Positions 23,641-33,949 are shown, numbered from the stretch's first letter. The stretch: 64,000 bases of DNA from Takakia lepidozioides (GCA_030704615.1 CM060732.1:48651053-48715052), one strand, 5' to 3'. Numbers and translations are program-made. Notes: generated by a model from the letters alone, not told the origin.

Positions 23641-24150
23641 GTCTATGATGGATAGGTCTTGATTATTGCACAGCTTGAGCCTCTAGAAGTCTATCCGATT
23701 CACGTAATACGAGCATTCGCTTTGTCTAGTTTGCCTCCTGCATCCAAACCGCTAGAACATTACAAATGATAGACCTGTGGGATTGAGAGAAGATGAACAA
23801 GAAAATTTGATGAGCCAACAACAGATTTGTGTATGGGAAGTAGACGATAACACTGGGAGACATAAGAGGCAAAGTTGCACAGTCCACTGGCAGATCACCA
23901 ATAATGAATCTATTTGAGTGTAGAAAGTAGCTTGATTTCTTGAAATAGGTATGCTTCGCAACTACGAAGTAAGCAAATATATATATATATATATATATAT
24001 ATAGTATAAGGTAACCTCTCATCTCTCTTCTGCGGTAACAAAGGGAGCACAATCACAACCCTGGAACAACATCTTGCTTTGTAGTGATATCAATGTCACC
24101 ACTGAATCCATTGCTGTTGGCTATCTGTGACTATTAAAACAATCTTGACT
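23641..24150. other. Spacer between inverted copies
   Basis: No protein-like frame or repeat apart from the AT microsatellite. It separates copy A and the inverted copy B. Confidence 0.5.
23977..24003. repeat. (AT)n microsatellite
   Basis: About 13 AT dinucleotides in the spacer between the two inverted relics; self-complementary and a possible extrusion site. Confidence 0.9.
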
Positions 24151-24181
24151 GTGGTTGCAGACCCTTGTGCGTTGAGATGTG

Positions 24182-25451
24182 CTAATCAAGGCTGGCTATC
24201 ACTGCTGTATCTTTTTTGCATTGACGTTGCAGAGCGGCCGATTGTCCACTCATCTTTGGAAGAAGTGCAGAATCGAAGTCGATAAACTTTGCACTCCCTT
24301 TTGACAGCCGAACGTGTGAAAGTTTCAGGTTGTTGTGTAAAACTTCATGTGCATGAATCTGTTGCAAAGCTTGTAAGACAATCCTCTTCTGCATTCGGGT
24401 TACTAGTGACAATCCAATATTGCACCTACCTTCATCTGATAATGTCATGTACACCATGTTGCAATGGGGTATGCGACCCACTGCATACAACACAGTTATA
24501 TTGATCCCCTGTAATTTCCTTAGGCTTAGATAAGCCACCTGCTTACGCACAAATGAATCCGCAGTATCCACCACGCGAAGATCAAACAACTTCAATGCTA
24601 TTGCTAAGCCATTATGAAGTTCCTCTTCCACCACATTTCCATAATTTCCCATACCCAACTGGTAAGTCCAATATCTTGCAAGTGGTATTGTGGCAAACGA
24701 GCAAACTCCTCGATACCAAAAAACCTGTAGCAAAATCGGACAAATCCACCTTCGTGGAGATTAATTTTTTCTTCCATTTCCCAATAGCTCTCATTGTCAC
24801 TTTTGGAATCAATGGGGATCTGAGAGTCCGTCCTCTTGAGCTCTTCTTGATTAGTGGGGGTATTTGCAAATCATAACCTGTTGTTGGGAGTGGCGGAAAC
24901 AAGCGTTGTTTGAAGATGTTGCTTTAAATCTCTATTACTATGCGCTTGAACCAAAATGATCAAATATGCTTCCTTTGGGGCATTCCCAATTGAAACGACA
25001 GGTGAGAACTCTAATGTCTTGTCTATAACATCGGTTGCTCGTCTAAAGAACACTGTTTGATTGAAGTTGACAACTAGCATGTAACCCAGTGGTAATGAGC
25101 ATATAAGCACCATGTTGGATGTGATTGTGGATTGTGTCATGAAGGTGTCCACCTTTCAGCTGGAAGGCAATAGCCCTTGTGGTGAAGTGACACCATAAGT
25201 TACGGTTCTTTTAGGAGGTGTCATTTTATTTTTTTAAATTTAATTTAATTTTTTGAAGTTGGTCAGGAAGCCATACCTCGTTTCGTCTAATACCATGTCA
25301 TCATACAACTGTTGAACTACTTCCACTATCTTTGTGACATGTTTAGGGTCAAATAATGCCTCATTGAGCTTTTGTGATCCTTGCATTTCCCACTGTAACG
25401 GCCCATTAACTTCACTATTCCCATAAACCCTCGCAGAAAGTTCTTTCCTTT
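24182..25451 (-). pseudogene. REase-like/kinase-like gene relic, copy B, 3' part
   Basis: Minus-strand frame 24733-24182 is a kinase-like domain: LGMGNYGNV (glycine loop), GLAIALKLFDL (ATP-binding Lys), YLSLRKLQGI (helix region), HEVLHNNLKLSHVRL at the catalytic loop and FIDFDSAL at the metal-binding site; it ends with stop at 24182. The catalytic loop has Asn where HRD has Asp, and DFD replaces DFG, so even before decay it may have been a pseudokinase. Upstream parts in other frames match copy A (YGFLTNF, QTVFFRRATDVIDKTLEF). It is interrupted by a 183-bp insert at 25070-25252 and cut at 25451 by the chromovirus; the 5' part continues at 31558-31986. Confidence 0.65.
25061..25261 (+). mobile_element. 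183-bp SINE-like insert with 9-bp target duplication
   Basis: Flanked by TTGAAGTTG at 25061-25069 and 25253-25261; copy A has a single TTGAAGTTG (as its complement) and no insert. The insert starts ACAACTAGCATGTAACCCAG, where TAACCCAGTGGTAATGAG resembles a tRNA A box, and ends in a T-rich tail (TTTTATTTTTTTAAATTTAA and more). No convincing B box was found and no terminal inverted repeats, which argues against a MITE. A tRNA-derived SINE with T-rich 3' end is the best guess. Confidence 0.6.
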
Positions 25452-26046
25452 TGTCAAGGACGAGAACATGACTGAACACAAACAAGAGATCAGACTAGAG
25501 GTACAAGACTAGACAAGAAGTCAAGGTCGGCGTGGCCGAATGCATGATGGATAAACATGAATCAAGGTGATCTTTATAACAATGGACAAGAGTACAAGAT
25601 ACTGGAACTTGACTTTGATACTGGAACGCTGGAAACTGAACTAGAGTACCAGATACTGGGAACTAGACTAGAGTACTGGAAGCTGGACTGGAGTACTGGG
25701 ACTTGAAACAAGAGTAGCTTAAACTTGAGTTGGCGAGACTGAAGAGTATCCAGTCTCGCCTCCTATATATACTGGCTATTAAGCAGTTTCCTAAGAAGCT
25801 TCCCCAATGGAGGTTTCTTGATGGAGAAGTTTTTTTAAACAAATGAGGTATCTTGATGAAGAAGTTTATTTCAAAGGAAATTTCCTAAGCAGTTTCCCAA
25901 ATTACTCTCGATAATTTGGTAAACTTTCGGTAACTTTATAACTAATGATAACTTAGGTAAATCATGATAAATTATAGTAAATTATGGTAACTTGATAACT
26001 TATGGTATTTATTCCTGGTAAGTTCCTCTGGGCTATGTCCGTGATA
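25452..26046 (-). repeat. 3' LTR of the complete chromovirus
   Basis: 595 bp, + strand start TGTCAAGGACGAG and end GTCCGTGATA. The terminal CA on the minus strand is intact; the other terminus has TGATA in place of TGACA. A purine tract (AGAAGAAGGGG on the minus strand) abuts it at 26047-26060 as polypurine tract. Confidence 0.9.
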
Positions 26047-26323
26047 TCACCCCTTCTTCTAGCTCCGAGTTCCAGCGATAAAATCTTGGACTTGCTTAGA
26101 GTTAGAGAAAATCCAAAATCCGGCGAATTGTACTTGCCAAATATTTGGCTCTTCGTTCTTGATTCAAATGATTTATAGGTCCCTACAACCATCGATAGTA
26201 TCCAACACCTTGAATTTGGGACCACGCAGTGATTTGAACATTCTGATTTTCAAAGCTGCCTTCAAACATGATTTCGTTGCCCTCTGGTTTCAAAGCCTCA
26301 AGTTCCAACAAGATTATTAAACT

Positions 26324-26605
26324 TCATATAAGCGCGACTTCTCGTCGTACGGGGTCCAGATGAGGAAGTACTCGTCGCGTTGATGGCCCATCATCTTGAG
26401 AGCGTCGGCGTGATGTTGAAGGTCGTGAGAGTCGGAATGGCTGGTCTGGTAGTTGGGTAAGCGACAACTCTAATGTATCTGGTTCCTGTGACTCCATGCT
26501 GCTAATACAAGATGCAAGAGTGTTGGAAGTGTAACTATATATACTGATGTGTGGTGCTCCTCCCTCCTTACCGTGTACCAGGTACACTGAATGTGGAGTC
26601 TTCAC
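26324..26605 (-). other. Frame downstream of the chromodomain in the chromovirus
   Basis: A 93-residue minus-strand frame (ending RREVALI) lies between the chromodomain and the 3' LTR. It contains RLSRPSTSRRRSQDDGPSTR, basic and Ser/Arg-rich. It may be the rest of the pol C-terminus after a frameshift, since 26605 is only 23 bp from the chromodomain frame. No family recognised. Confidence 0.35.
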
Positions 26606-26627
26606 CTTGAAGCTAACTTGGCTGATA

Positions 26628-27029
26628 TCATCGTTGTGACGTCTTACTGACGTGTAGCTCGGGGCTTAGCTGGATATCGTTGATGAAACTTTTGGACTTT
26701 GTCAGATGCATTGGCGAGGTTGGATGACAGTTCCCACGTTCGTTCGCTGATGTCGTAGTCTTTCCAATTACGAAATACTCAAGACGTTTATACTTGATGC
26801 GAGAGTCTACGACTTCGTCGACTTCATACTCGATTTTCTGATTGACTTCAATCGGTGGAGGTGGTATAGAAACTCGTCCGGGGATACTTGAGTGATGATA
26901 CAACTCTAATAATGAGACATGAAATACTGAATATATGCGCATACTTCGTGGGAGTTCAAACCGAAAACTGACCGGATTTATTTGACGAATAATTTTGAAT
27001 GGTCCTAGACGTTGATAATCCAACTTCAT
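26628..27029 (-). pseudogene. Integrase C-terminus and chromodomain of the chromovirus
   Basis: The frame starts with the integrase end block ([19 protein letters not shown], then [10 protein letters not shown]) and continues into [20 protein letters not shown], the start of a chromodomain. The next part is shifted by a frame change; in the adjacent frame the WE... and ...KVQKFH-type pattern that closes a chromodomain is visible. Chromodomains direct chromovirus integration to marked chromatin. Confidence 0.7.
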
Positions 27030-27780
27030 TCATGGTCGCGATGTTTGTATGTCCCGTCGAAGAAACCATACACGATCTCCGACCTTGAACTGGGGATGTT
27101 GATCTACATACTCCTTGTATTGTTTTTGAGCTTCTGCGAGGTGAAATATAAAGTCCTTGTGAATCGTAGCAAGATGAGTAACAAGGTTTTCCGCAGCAGG
27201 GCTTTCAACAGTCTTCATGTGGAAAGGGTTTGTTCAAGGATGATGACCATAATTGGAGAAAAATGGAGTTTGCTTGGTCGAAGAATGTATAATATTGTTG
27301 TAGGCAAACTTAGCCAATGATAGAAGGTCCGTCCAATTATCTTGGTGATAATTTATCGTACAACGAAGATACTGCTCCAAAATTTGGTTTACGCGTTCGG
27401 TTTGACTATCAGTCTGTGGATGATTAGATGTAGAGAGGTTGATCTTAGTATCCAATATGTGAAATAATCCCCTCCAAAATTTTGATATGAACTGTGGTCC
27501 TCGATCAGATACGACGTCATTCGAGAGTCCATGAATGCGGTAAATATTATTGAGAAAAAATCTTGTAGTTTCCTCGCCAGTAACCATCTTATTACATGGA
27601 ATGAAATGTGACATCTTATATCAATTCCATTGTTTTGTTGAAGCCGAAATATCCTGCAGCCGGATGATCATGACCTGTTTGAAGAATTCGAAGTCGTATA
27701 GGTCTTGGAGGTACACAGAGAAGTCCCTTGAAGTAAAGTAAGTCATCTTTGAATTCGAAATCGTTTGTAACATATGGGTG
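27030..27780 (-). pseudogene. Integrase core of the chromovirus
   Basis: Minus-strand frame 27614-27234 carries NDVVSDRGPQFISKFW (second catalytic Asp) and HPQTDSQTERVNQILEQYL (catalytic Glu), the DDE core of Ty3 integrases. The first Asp and the zinc-binding HHCC part would lie at 27620-27780, where the frame is broken. Confidence 0.8.
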
Positions 27781-27783
27781 GTC

Positions 27784-28682
27784 TTAAGGTTGATTTAGTT
27801 GACTTCGTAGTGTTTTAGTAAATTGGTCACTCTTTAGTGCTTCCTGAATCTCCTTTATGATCTCTGCATCGTCATATGTGGACATGGATAGCATATTCAA
27901 TTGGAGATTTGTTGGTTTCAAGATGATGGATTTATGTTGGTCGAAAGCTACGTCCCTTTCTTTTGGCGCAAGATACGATCGTTGAGAAAGAGCATCTGGT
28001 TTTCCTTGAAGGTGTCCCGGACGGTAGGTAATAACAAAATCAAACTTTGCTAGTGACATACTCTATCTCGCTTGACGTCGATTTAAAACACGAGCACTCA
28101 TAAAATACTCGAGGTTTTTGTGATTGGTGTAGACAGTGACCTGATGTTTAGCTCCCTCCAATAGATGACGCCACTCTTCAAAAGCATCAATAATCACTAG
28201 AAGTTCTTTGTCATGGATTTCATAATTGATCTCCGCAGCGGAAAATTTGCGAGAACGAAAACCAACAGGGTGAAGTTGGCCATCCGTACCGTATTAAGAG
28301 AGTACAGCACCAAGTGTAAAGTCCGATGCATCTGCTTTAAAAAAGAATGGTTTAGATAGGTCTGCATGTACCAGTATTTGAGCCGTTGTAAATGCATGCT
28401 TCGACCTTTCAAATGCCTGGTCAGCCTTCTCATCCCATACAAATTTGTCCTTCCCTGTGAGTCGTGTCAATGGTGCAGCAACTTTGGAATAGTCCTTGAT
28501 AAAGATTCTATATAAATTTGCAAATCCCGAAAAACATTGTACATCTCGAACCGAAGTTGGTTTAATCCACTCAATGATGGTTTGTATTTTCTTCTTATCC
28601 ATAAAAACACCTTTGTCAGAAATAATGTAGCCCATAAATTCGATCTCAGATTGATGGAAAAGACATTTTTCCAACTTGACAT
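27784..28682 (-). pseudogene. RNase H and RT connection of the chromovirus
   Basis: Frame 28674-28294 has FMGYIISDKGVFMDKKKIQ, the RT thumb, then LSKPFFFKADASDFTLGAVL, the first RNase H block with its catalytic Asp. Frame 28059-27784 carries FDFVITYRPGHLQGKPDALS, the end of RNase H. The middle is in another frame. Confidence 0.8.
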
Positions 28683-29446
28683 TTAGTCATCTTCTCTTAA
28701 TTTATCAAGGACAATGCGTACATGGTGGCCATGTTCTTCTTCATTCTGTGAAAATATCAAAATGTAGTCCAAATAGATGACTATAAAGTCATCTAAAAAT
28801 TCTCGAAAGATATCATTCATCATATATTGAAAAAATGTTGGAGCATTTGTAAGACCGAAAGACATAACACTGTATTCAAAATGTCCATACCTTGTTCGAA
28901 AGCTGTTTTCCATTCGTCTCCTTCTTTTATCCGTACAAGGTTATAAGCTTCTCTCAAATCAATTTTGGTGAAAATCTTCGCTCATCCCAGCTGGTCGAGA
29001 AGCCCAGAAATCAGCGGTAACGGATAACGATTCTTAATTGTGACTTTGTTGATACCGCGATAGTCTACACACATGCGTAATGATCCGTCCTTCTTTTTCA
29101 AAAACAAGATAGGCACCCCCGCATATGATTTTGAATGTCGGATGAAGTTCTTCAACAAATTTTCATCAATGTATTCACGTAATGAAGTCAACTCCGTCTG
29201 AGATAAGTTATATATTGGGCCGAATGGTGGTTGGGCTCCTTCTTGTAACTCAATTGCACAATCATAAGGTCGATGTTCTGGCAATATGTTTGCATTTTTC
29301 TTCTCGAAGACATCATTGAAATCTTGATATTGAGTGGGTAATGTTGAAGTACCTTTGTCTGTTGTGGTCTTGATCGGTGTCGCATAAAGTGCAAATGCCG
29401 TATCCTTTTTGGTAGCTCTCATGAAAGCTTTAGCTCCAAGGAACAT
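28683..29446 (-). pseudogene. Reverse transcriptase of the chromovirus
   Basis: Frames 29446-28982 and 28913-28683 carry the RT blocks [37 protein letters not shown] and [20 protein letters not shown]. The catalytic box reads [10 protein letters not shown], with Tyr in place of the second Asp; the homologous copy at 433-906 has [10 protein letters not shown]. The substitution would inactivate polymerisation. Confidence 0.85.
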
Positions 29447-29503
29447 GGGTTGAATACCTCTGATATTTCTACATTTTTGTCTTGCAGAAATTTTTTACGA
29501 TCG

Positions 29504-29893
29504 CTAGTCGATGTCAAGATTGTGAAGTACGAACCAGAGAAGTCTAAAGATCACATGATTCGTTGGAGACTGGATGACGTTGAAAACAATATGTGATGCT
29601 TCATCTTTAAACTTCACTTCAAGTGGTCGAGTTTCATGGTCAACATTTCCTGAAGCTAACGGTCGTCTATCGATGACTTCAATAGGGACCGAAAGTTTCT
29701 TCTTTACGAGCGTTAAATTGTATTGCTTCGCAAAGTTTTTGTCAATAAAACATGCTGAAGCCCCTGAGTCCAAAAGTGTTTCTACAGAGACATCTCGATT
29801 TTGCACTCTGATTTTTACCAGAACTGTGAAGCAAGGTGCAGGGTCTGGAGGTAGAAATAGACCTTTTTTGGTTGAGGAATTTGTGGTGTCCAA
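29504..29893 (-). pseudogene. Aspartic protease of the chromovirus
   Basis: A 129-residue frame with LLDSGASACFIDKNFAKQ at the active site and NHVIFRLLWFVLHN at the C-terminal flap/psi-loop region. The active-site DSGA is intact, unlike in the first element. It lies in a frame separate from gag and RT. Confidence 0.8.
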
Positions 29894-29923
29894 CCGTATA
29901 GTCCCTACTGCGACTGGACATCT

Positions 29924-30950
29924 TCATTTTCCGACCTCCTTGTATCGAACACTTGAATTGCACCCCGAGCTTTTGGATCTTATCTTGTTGGGACAATTTA
30001 ATGCTATGTGATCTTCTTCTCCGCAATAGAGGCATAATCCATTCGAGCGCCGTCTTTGTTTTTCTTGTGGCGTCAATGGCTTGAATCGGACAGCATCAAT
30101 CTGCATAGGATCACTATCGAATATCTGATGGATTGTTGTGTTTGTTGCCGTAGTAGCAGCGGCATGATGCGTCGTCGACCAACCATATTGCTTCTCTTGA
30201 CGTCTTTCGAACAAACGATTGTCGCATGCAATGATTTGGATGATTCGCTCAGTGTACTCACGTTTGACATTGTCAGCAACAAATCTTTTACATCATCTTT
30301 TAGCCCACATCGAAACTGACTAATGAGGCTCTTCTCATTCCAGTCGAGGTCGTACGAAAATTGTTGAAATTCGGCAGCATAAACGGAAGCAGGACGTACT
30401 CCTTGTCGAAGATTTCATATCTGTATCTCTGTAACTTTCTCTCTATCATTCTCTCAAAACGTTGCAGTGAACTCGGACATGAACGCTTTAAAATTGTATA
30501 GTAAATGCGAATTTTTTTCTAATAGCGGTGCAAACCAAGATAGGGCAGTGACAGGAATGACCATCCCACTTGAATACCTTCATCAGGGTAGCGTTGTGGA
30601 TGTAGTCGTACGAACAATCGTACTTGTTGAACAAAACCGCAAAATTTTGATATCGTCCCATCAAATTTCTCGGGCATGCTGATCTTGGTTTCTCGTAATC
30701 TGTTGAAGAGAAAGTGTAGGAGCTGTTGCAGTAGGGACTCGTATGGTTCCAGATCCATTGTTCGACTCTTTAACTCTGAAATTTGTTGTTACAAATTGTG
30801 GAGAGAGTTGTCAAGATCTTGAGACTGATCAGCTTGTAATTGGGCGGTAGAGGTATGAAGTTCTTGCATCTGGAGCTGAAGACTCTGCAAGGTGACGACC
30901 ATTTCCACAAATGTGTATTCCATCTCAACTGACTAAGGAACAAACTTTAG
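29924..30950 (-). pseudogene. Gag of the chromovirus
   Basis: Minus-strand frames 30758-30519, 30282-30073 and 30214-29924 together give a gag with MPEKFDG at the start of the core and a zinc knuckle GLCLYCGEEDHIALNCP (CxxCxxxxHxxxxC) at the end. Frameshifts separate the pieces. The wording follows fungal and animal chromovirus gags. Confidence 0.75.
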
Positions 30951-30961
30951 TCTCGCCAAAC

Positions 30962-31557
30962 TGTCAAGGACGAGAACATGACTGAACACAAACAAGAGAT
31001 CAGACTAGAGGTACAAGACTAGACAAGAAGTCAAGGTCGGCGTGGCCGAATGCATGATGGGTAAACATGAATCAAGATGATATTTATAACAATGGACAAG
31101 ACTACAAGATACTGGAACTTGACTTGGATACTGGAATGCTGCAAACTGAACTGAAGTACCAGAATTGGACTAGAGTACTGGAAGCTGGACTAGAGTTCTG
31201 GGACTTGAAACAAGAGTAGTTTGAACTTGTGTTGGCGAGACTGAAGAGTATCCAGTCTCGCCTCCTATATATACTGGCTACTAGGAAGTTCCTTAAGAAG
31301 CTTCCCCAAAGGAGGTTTCTTGATGGAGAAATTTTTAAAAACAAATGAGGTATCTTGATGGAGAAGTTTCTTCCAAAGGAAGCTTCCTGAGCAGTTTCCC
31401 AAGTTACTCTCAGTAACTTGGTAAACTCCCGGTAACTTGGTAACTAATGACAACTTATGGTAAATCATGGTAAATCATGATAACTTTCGGTAACATGATA
31501 ACTTCGTAACTTTTGGTATTTACTCCTGGTAAGTTCCTCTGGGCTATGTCTGTGACA
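30962..31557 (-). repeat. 5' LTR of the complete chromovirus
   Basis: 596 bp with TGTCA/TGACA ends. A minus-strand TATA box (AGTATATATAGG) lies near 31263-31275. Internal ACTGGA-type and GGTAA-type short repeats are shared with the other LTRs. The two LTRs of this element differ at many sites by eye, so the insertion is not recent. Confidence 0.92.
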
Positions 31558-31986
31558 CTTTTCCCCTTGTCCTTGTGAAGCAGATTTGTCCAAAATCAAC
31601 CATATCTGTAAAACTGTAGCTGCGATCACTTCCACCGGACACGTAACGAAACGGAAGATATAAACCAGTTTGTCGAGAGTCTGCACGAATCGCATGCATT
31701 CAACCATTCCTCTAATTCCAATCTCATCAGAATAAACAAGTAGAGGCCCATGCTCCATGGGTGACAAATAGCATTGCACCTGGTCATCTAAGGTTGCAAA
31801 ATACGCCCTTGCATCTAATAGAAAGTTCAGCCACTCTTTTACATTTGAGGAAGTTCTAGGAGTCGCCGGTTGGGTGCGGCTAGAAGAATGACGTTGGGAC
31901 AGTCGGATCGGGAGCTCAGGAAACAGAGATTTCGCTCTCTCCCTAGCTGTCAATTTACAGGACATGGTCATCACGCCTTTGCTCAA
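31558..31986 (-). pseudogene. REase-like/kinase-like gene relic, copy B, 5' part
   Basis: Minus-strand frame from ATG 31986 gives MSKGVMTMSCKLTARERAKS, then VKEWLNFLLDARAYFAT and DDQVQCYLSPMEHGPL, EIGIRGMVECMRFVQTLDKL. From 31793 leftwards it is the inverted counterpart of 22523 onwards in copy A, which lacks the first 65 residues. The frame shifts after DKLV and is then cut at 31557 by the chromovirus. The N-terminal 65 residues show no family I recognise. Confidence 0.55.
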
Positions 31987-31989
31987 ACC

Positions 31990-32298
31990 TCGAATCCACC
32001 GAGTAAATGGAAGAGTTGTTAGAGGCTTGATGTCGCTGTCTAGATGCCCTCGATCCTACACTGATTCTCTTCTTAGTTAGTCTTTTGTATTGCACATAGC
32101 ATCCTTGCAACTTGGGAGTGCGGGTCCTCTTAAAGAAGCTGTGGTAGTGGTCAAGGTGCCTTATTTTATGACACAGTATATTCCTTGCCTCCCTAAGGCC
32201 TCTGTTTGTCTGAGTCTACCATCCGTAAGTCTGCGCAAAATATAAGGGTACCCCACAGAACCCGTAAAACTGTCTAAGTCCCAGACAACCCTCTAACA
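31990..32298 (-). mobile_element. Probable LTR of another gypsy element, left end unclear
   Basis: On the minus strand a purine tract GAGAGGGGGAGGGATAA is followed at 32298 by TGTTAGAGGG, the layout of a polypurine tract and the start of a 3' LTR. Just before it the frame reads EDTAF then a stop, a common end of gypsy pol (EDKxxF-type). The other LTR end could not be fixed; it may lie near 31990, next to copy B. Confidence 0.45.
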
Positions 32299-32399
32299 TT
32301 ATCCCTCCCCCTCTCAAAAAGCCGTGTCCTCACGGTTTTCAGTAAACCTTTGTGAAGAAGCACCCTTCTGTCGGTGAGAGTCCCTTGGAGGGCTCTGTG

Positions 32400-32790
32400 T
32401 GCGAGCCCAAGCCATGTCATTGGTTGGTGGGCAAGGAAATTGTTGGCATCCATAAGTAGCTCAAACAGCTTTTACAATAGGACTCCAAAACAAACAGAAA
32501 CAAAAAGAAATATTCCCAAAAAGGACAGACTGAAACCTTTAGAGAGAGAGGGGCAGGACTTGTCCTTGCTTGCGTCTCAACACAGAAGCACACACTCAAT
32601 CAACCTTGTCTTAGCTAGTGTGCTTCCTTCTTTGCTACTTTTTTCAAAGTTTAGATTAAAATAATGGCCATAGCAGTCATTGGCCGGATAGGCTCATCCA
32701 TCAGCACCCACTTTCCAAAATATCCGACTTTCCATTCAGATTCCAAGTGGTCAACAACTATCGCAACATTATCCTTTTCCCCATGCCAAT
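32400..32790. other. Non-coding spacer, nothing recognised
   Basis: No protein-like frame or repeat that I recognise; a poly-A-rich patch lies at 32490-32530. Confidence 0.4.
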
Positions 32791-33000
32791 TCAAACTTGC
32801 CATTGGACAATAGAGACACTGATGATGTTGCTGTGAAAATTTGTGTTGTTGAACCACTCTACTGCTGCAGTAGCTGCATGTGGATCCTCATACGTGACGG
32901 CGGCATCTCCCTTTGCTTCATTTGTAACTTTGTCATGGTAGATCCAGATCTTGGGACGGTTTGTTCTTTTGTCTTTCTGTGATACACCATGTCCATAAAT
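32791..33000 (-). pseudogene. RRM relic resembling TAF15/FUS-type RNA-binding protein
   Basis: One minus-strand frame reads KDKRTNRPKIWIYHDKVTNE, then AKGDAAVTYEDPHAATAAVE and WFNNTNFHSNIISVSI, and stops at 32791. The KGDA.VTYEDP.AA..AVEWFN wording is that of the RRM in plant TAF15-like/FUS-like proteins. No flanking RGG or RanBP2 zinc-finger part is readable, and upstream sequence is out of frame. It is a fragment, possibly carried by retrotransposition. Confidence 0.65.
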
Positions 33001-33394
33001 TGGAAGAATACTGGCCGACCCAAGTGACTCCCAAGCCTTCGGACACCCAAGTTAGCAAGGCATTGGCCTAGCCGACAGCTGGGTGGACCAGGTAGCGGAG
33101 CATTCAACATAGCCCACAAGCCAAGGAGATGGCAGGTTGTTATCATGATTAGAAGCCATGAACACCTACCATGTGGCCAAGTGCTCTAATGATCACCTAT
33201 TGGTTGCAAAATTGGACCAAGGACTGGAAAAGCAAGACAAAGTCTGCAAGTCATGAGCAAAATGCTCATTAAGAGACATGGAGAAGCCTTCACAAAAACC
33301 ACAGAATGCTCAATGAGAATAGGATGGACAGGGAAAAGAAAAAGATAAGTAGCAAAGAAATGGGCATGGTGACTGGAAGAGGCTCTACCGACTT

Positions 33395-33600
33395 TAAACC
33401 AAGGAGGCAGCTCAACAGATTCAGATACTTACGTCTGTCTCTTGCACAAGTGCATCAACATGGAGGTCTAGAAGCTGGAAAATAGGTGCTCGATCATATT
33501 ATCCAAAGTGGACTCTAGCTAAGCCAAAGTTTTTCTACACAACACCCTCATCAACATGTATATGTCAAGTGTGGGAGAATTCCAAATGTTCAATTGTACA
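33395..33600 (+). pseudogene. PPR gene relic, N-terminal part
   Basis: The + strand reads TDSDTYVCLLHKCINMEV, then after stops FLHNTLINMY, matching the start of the intact PPR gene (VDSDMYVFMLHKCIKMKV and FLYNTLINMYVKCGS). In-frame stops and a shift near 33585 show it is dead. Same orientation as the intact gene about 3.7 kb downstream. Confidence 0.75.
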
Positions 33601-33606
33601 TAATGT

Positions 33607-33948
33607 TTGCAAAGGTCTGATCAATGTCTTCTCACCAACAATGCAGATCTTTATTCTATTGGCCATTCTTTTTATACTAAAGTGAAAAAATGTTATCTTG
33701 TTGTGGTGTCTGGCGTACAGGTGTTGCAGCAGTTGTGTCAGGCAACATTGAAGGTATGGTTGGATGGATATCCATTGGAGTATGGCAAGCTCTTGCAGTT
33801 ACGAAGCCTGCTAGCCATTTCAAATGAGGATGCAGAGAAATTGGAAGATGAGGTCCAGAGCCAAGCGATGTTTTTTGCCATCTGTGTCAAAAATAGCATG
33901 TATGAACTACAGTTTGCACTGGATAAATGTTACCTCTATAAACGTTAA
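33607..33948 (+). other. Unrecognised exon-like frame
   Basis: The central part, VLQQLCQATLKVWLDGYPLE and AISNEDAEKLEDEVQSQAMF, looks like real helical protein sequence and follows a possible acceptor (GTACAG at 33715-33720). I do not recognise a family and see no partner exons. It could be one exon of a decayed gene. Confidence 0.25.
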
Positions 33949-33949
33949 A

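Larger units (their letters stand above)
25452..31557 (-). mobile_element. Complete Ty3/gypsy chromovirus (6.1 kb), nested in copy B
   Basis: Both LTRs (595 and 596 bp) and an internal region with, in minus-strand order, gag, aspartic protease, RT-RNase H, integrase and a chromodomain. Flanking five bases are CCTTT on the left and CTTTT on the right, a target duplication with one change. Joining the flanks restores the sequence of copy A around 22770-22790, which proves the insertion point. Gag wording and the LTR type suggest the Tcn1-like chromovirus group known from non-seed plants and fungi (inference). Coding frames have stops and a YLDD to YLDY change in the catalytic box, so it is not autonomous. 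Confidence 0.92.
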
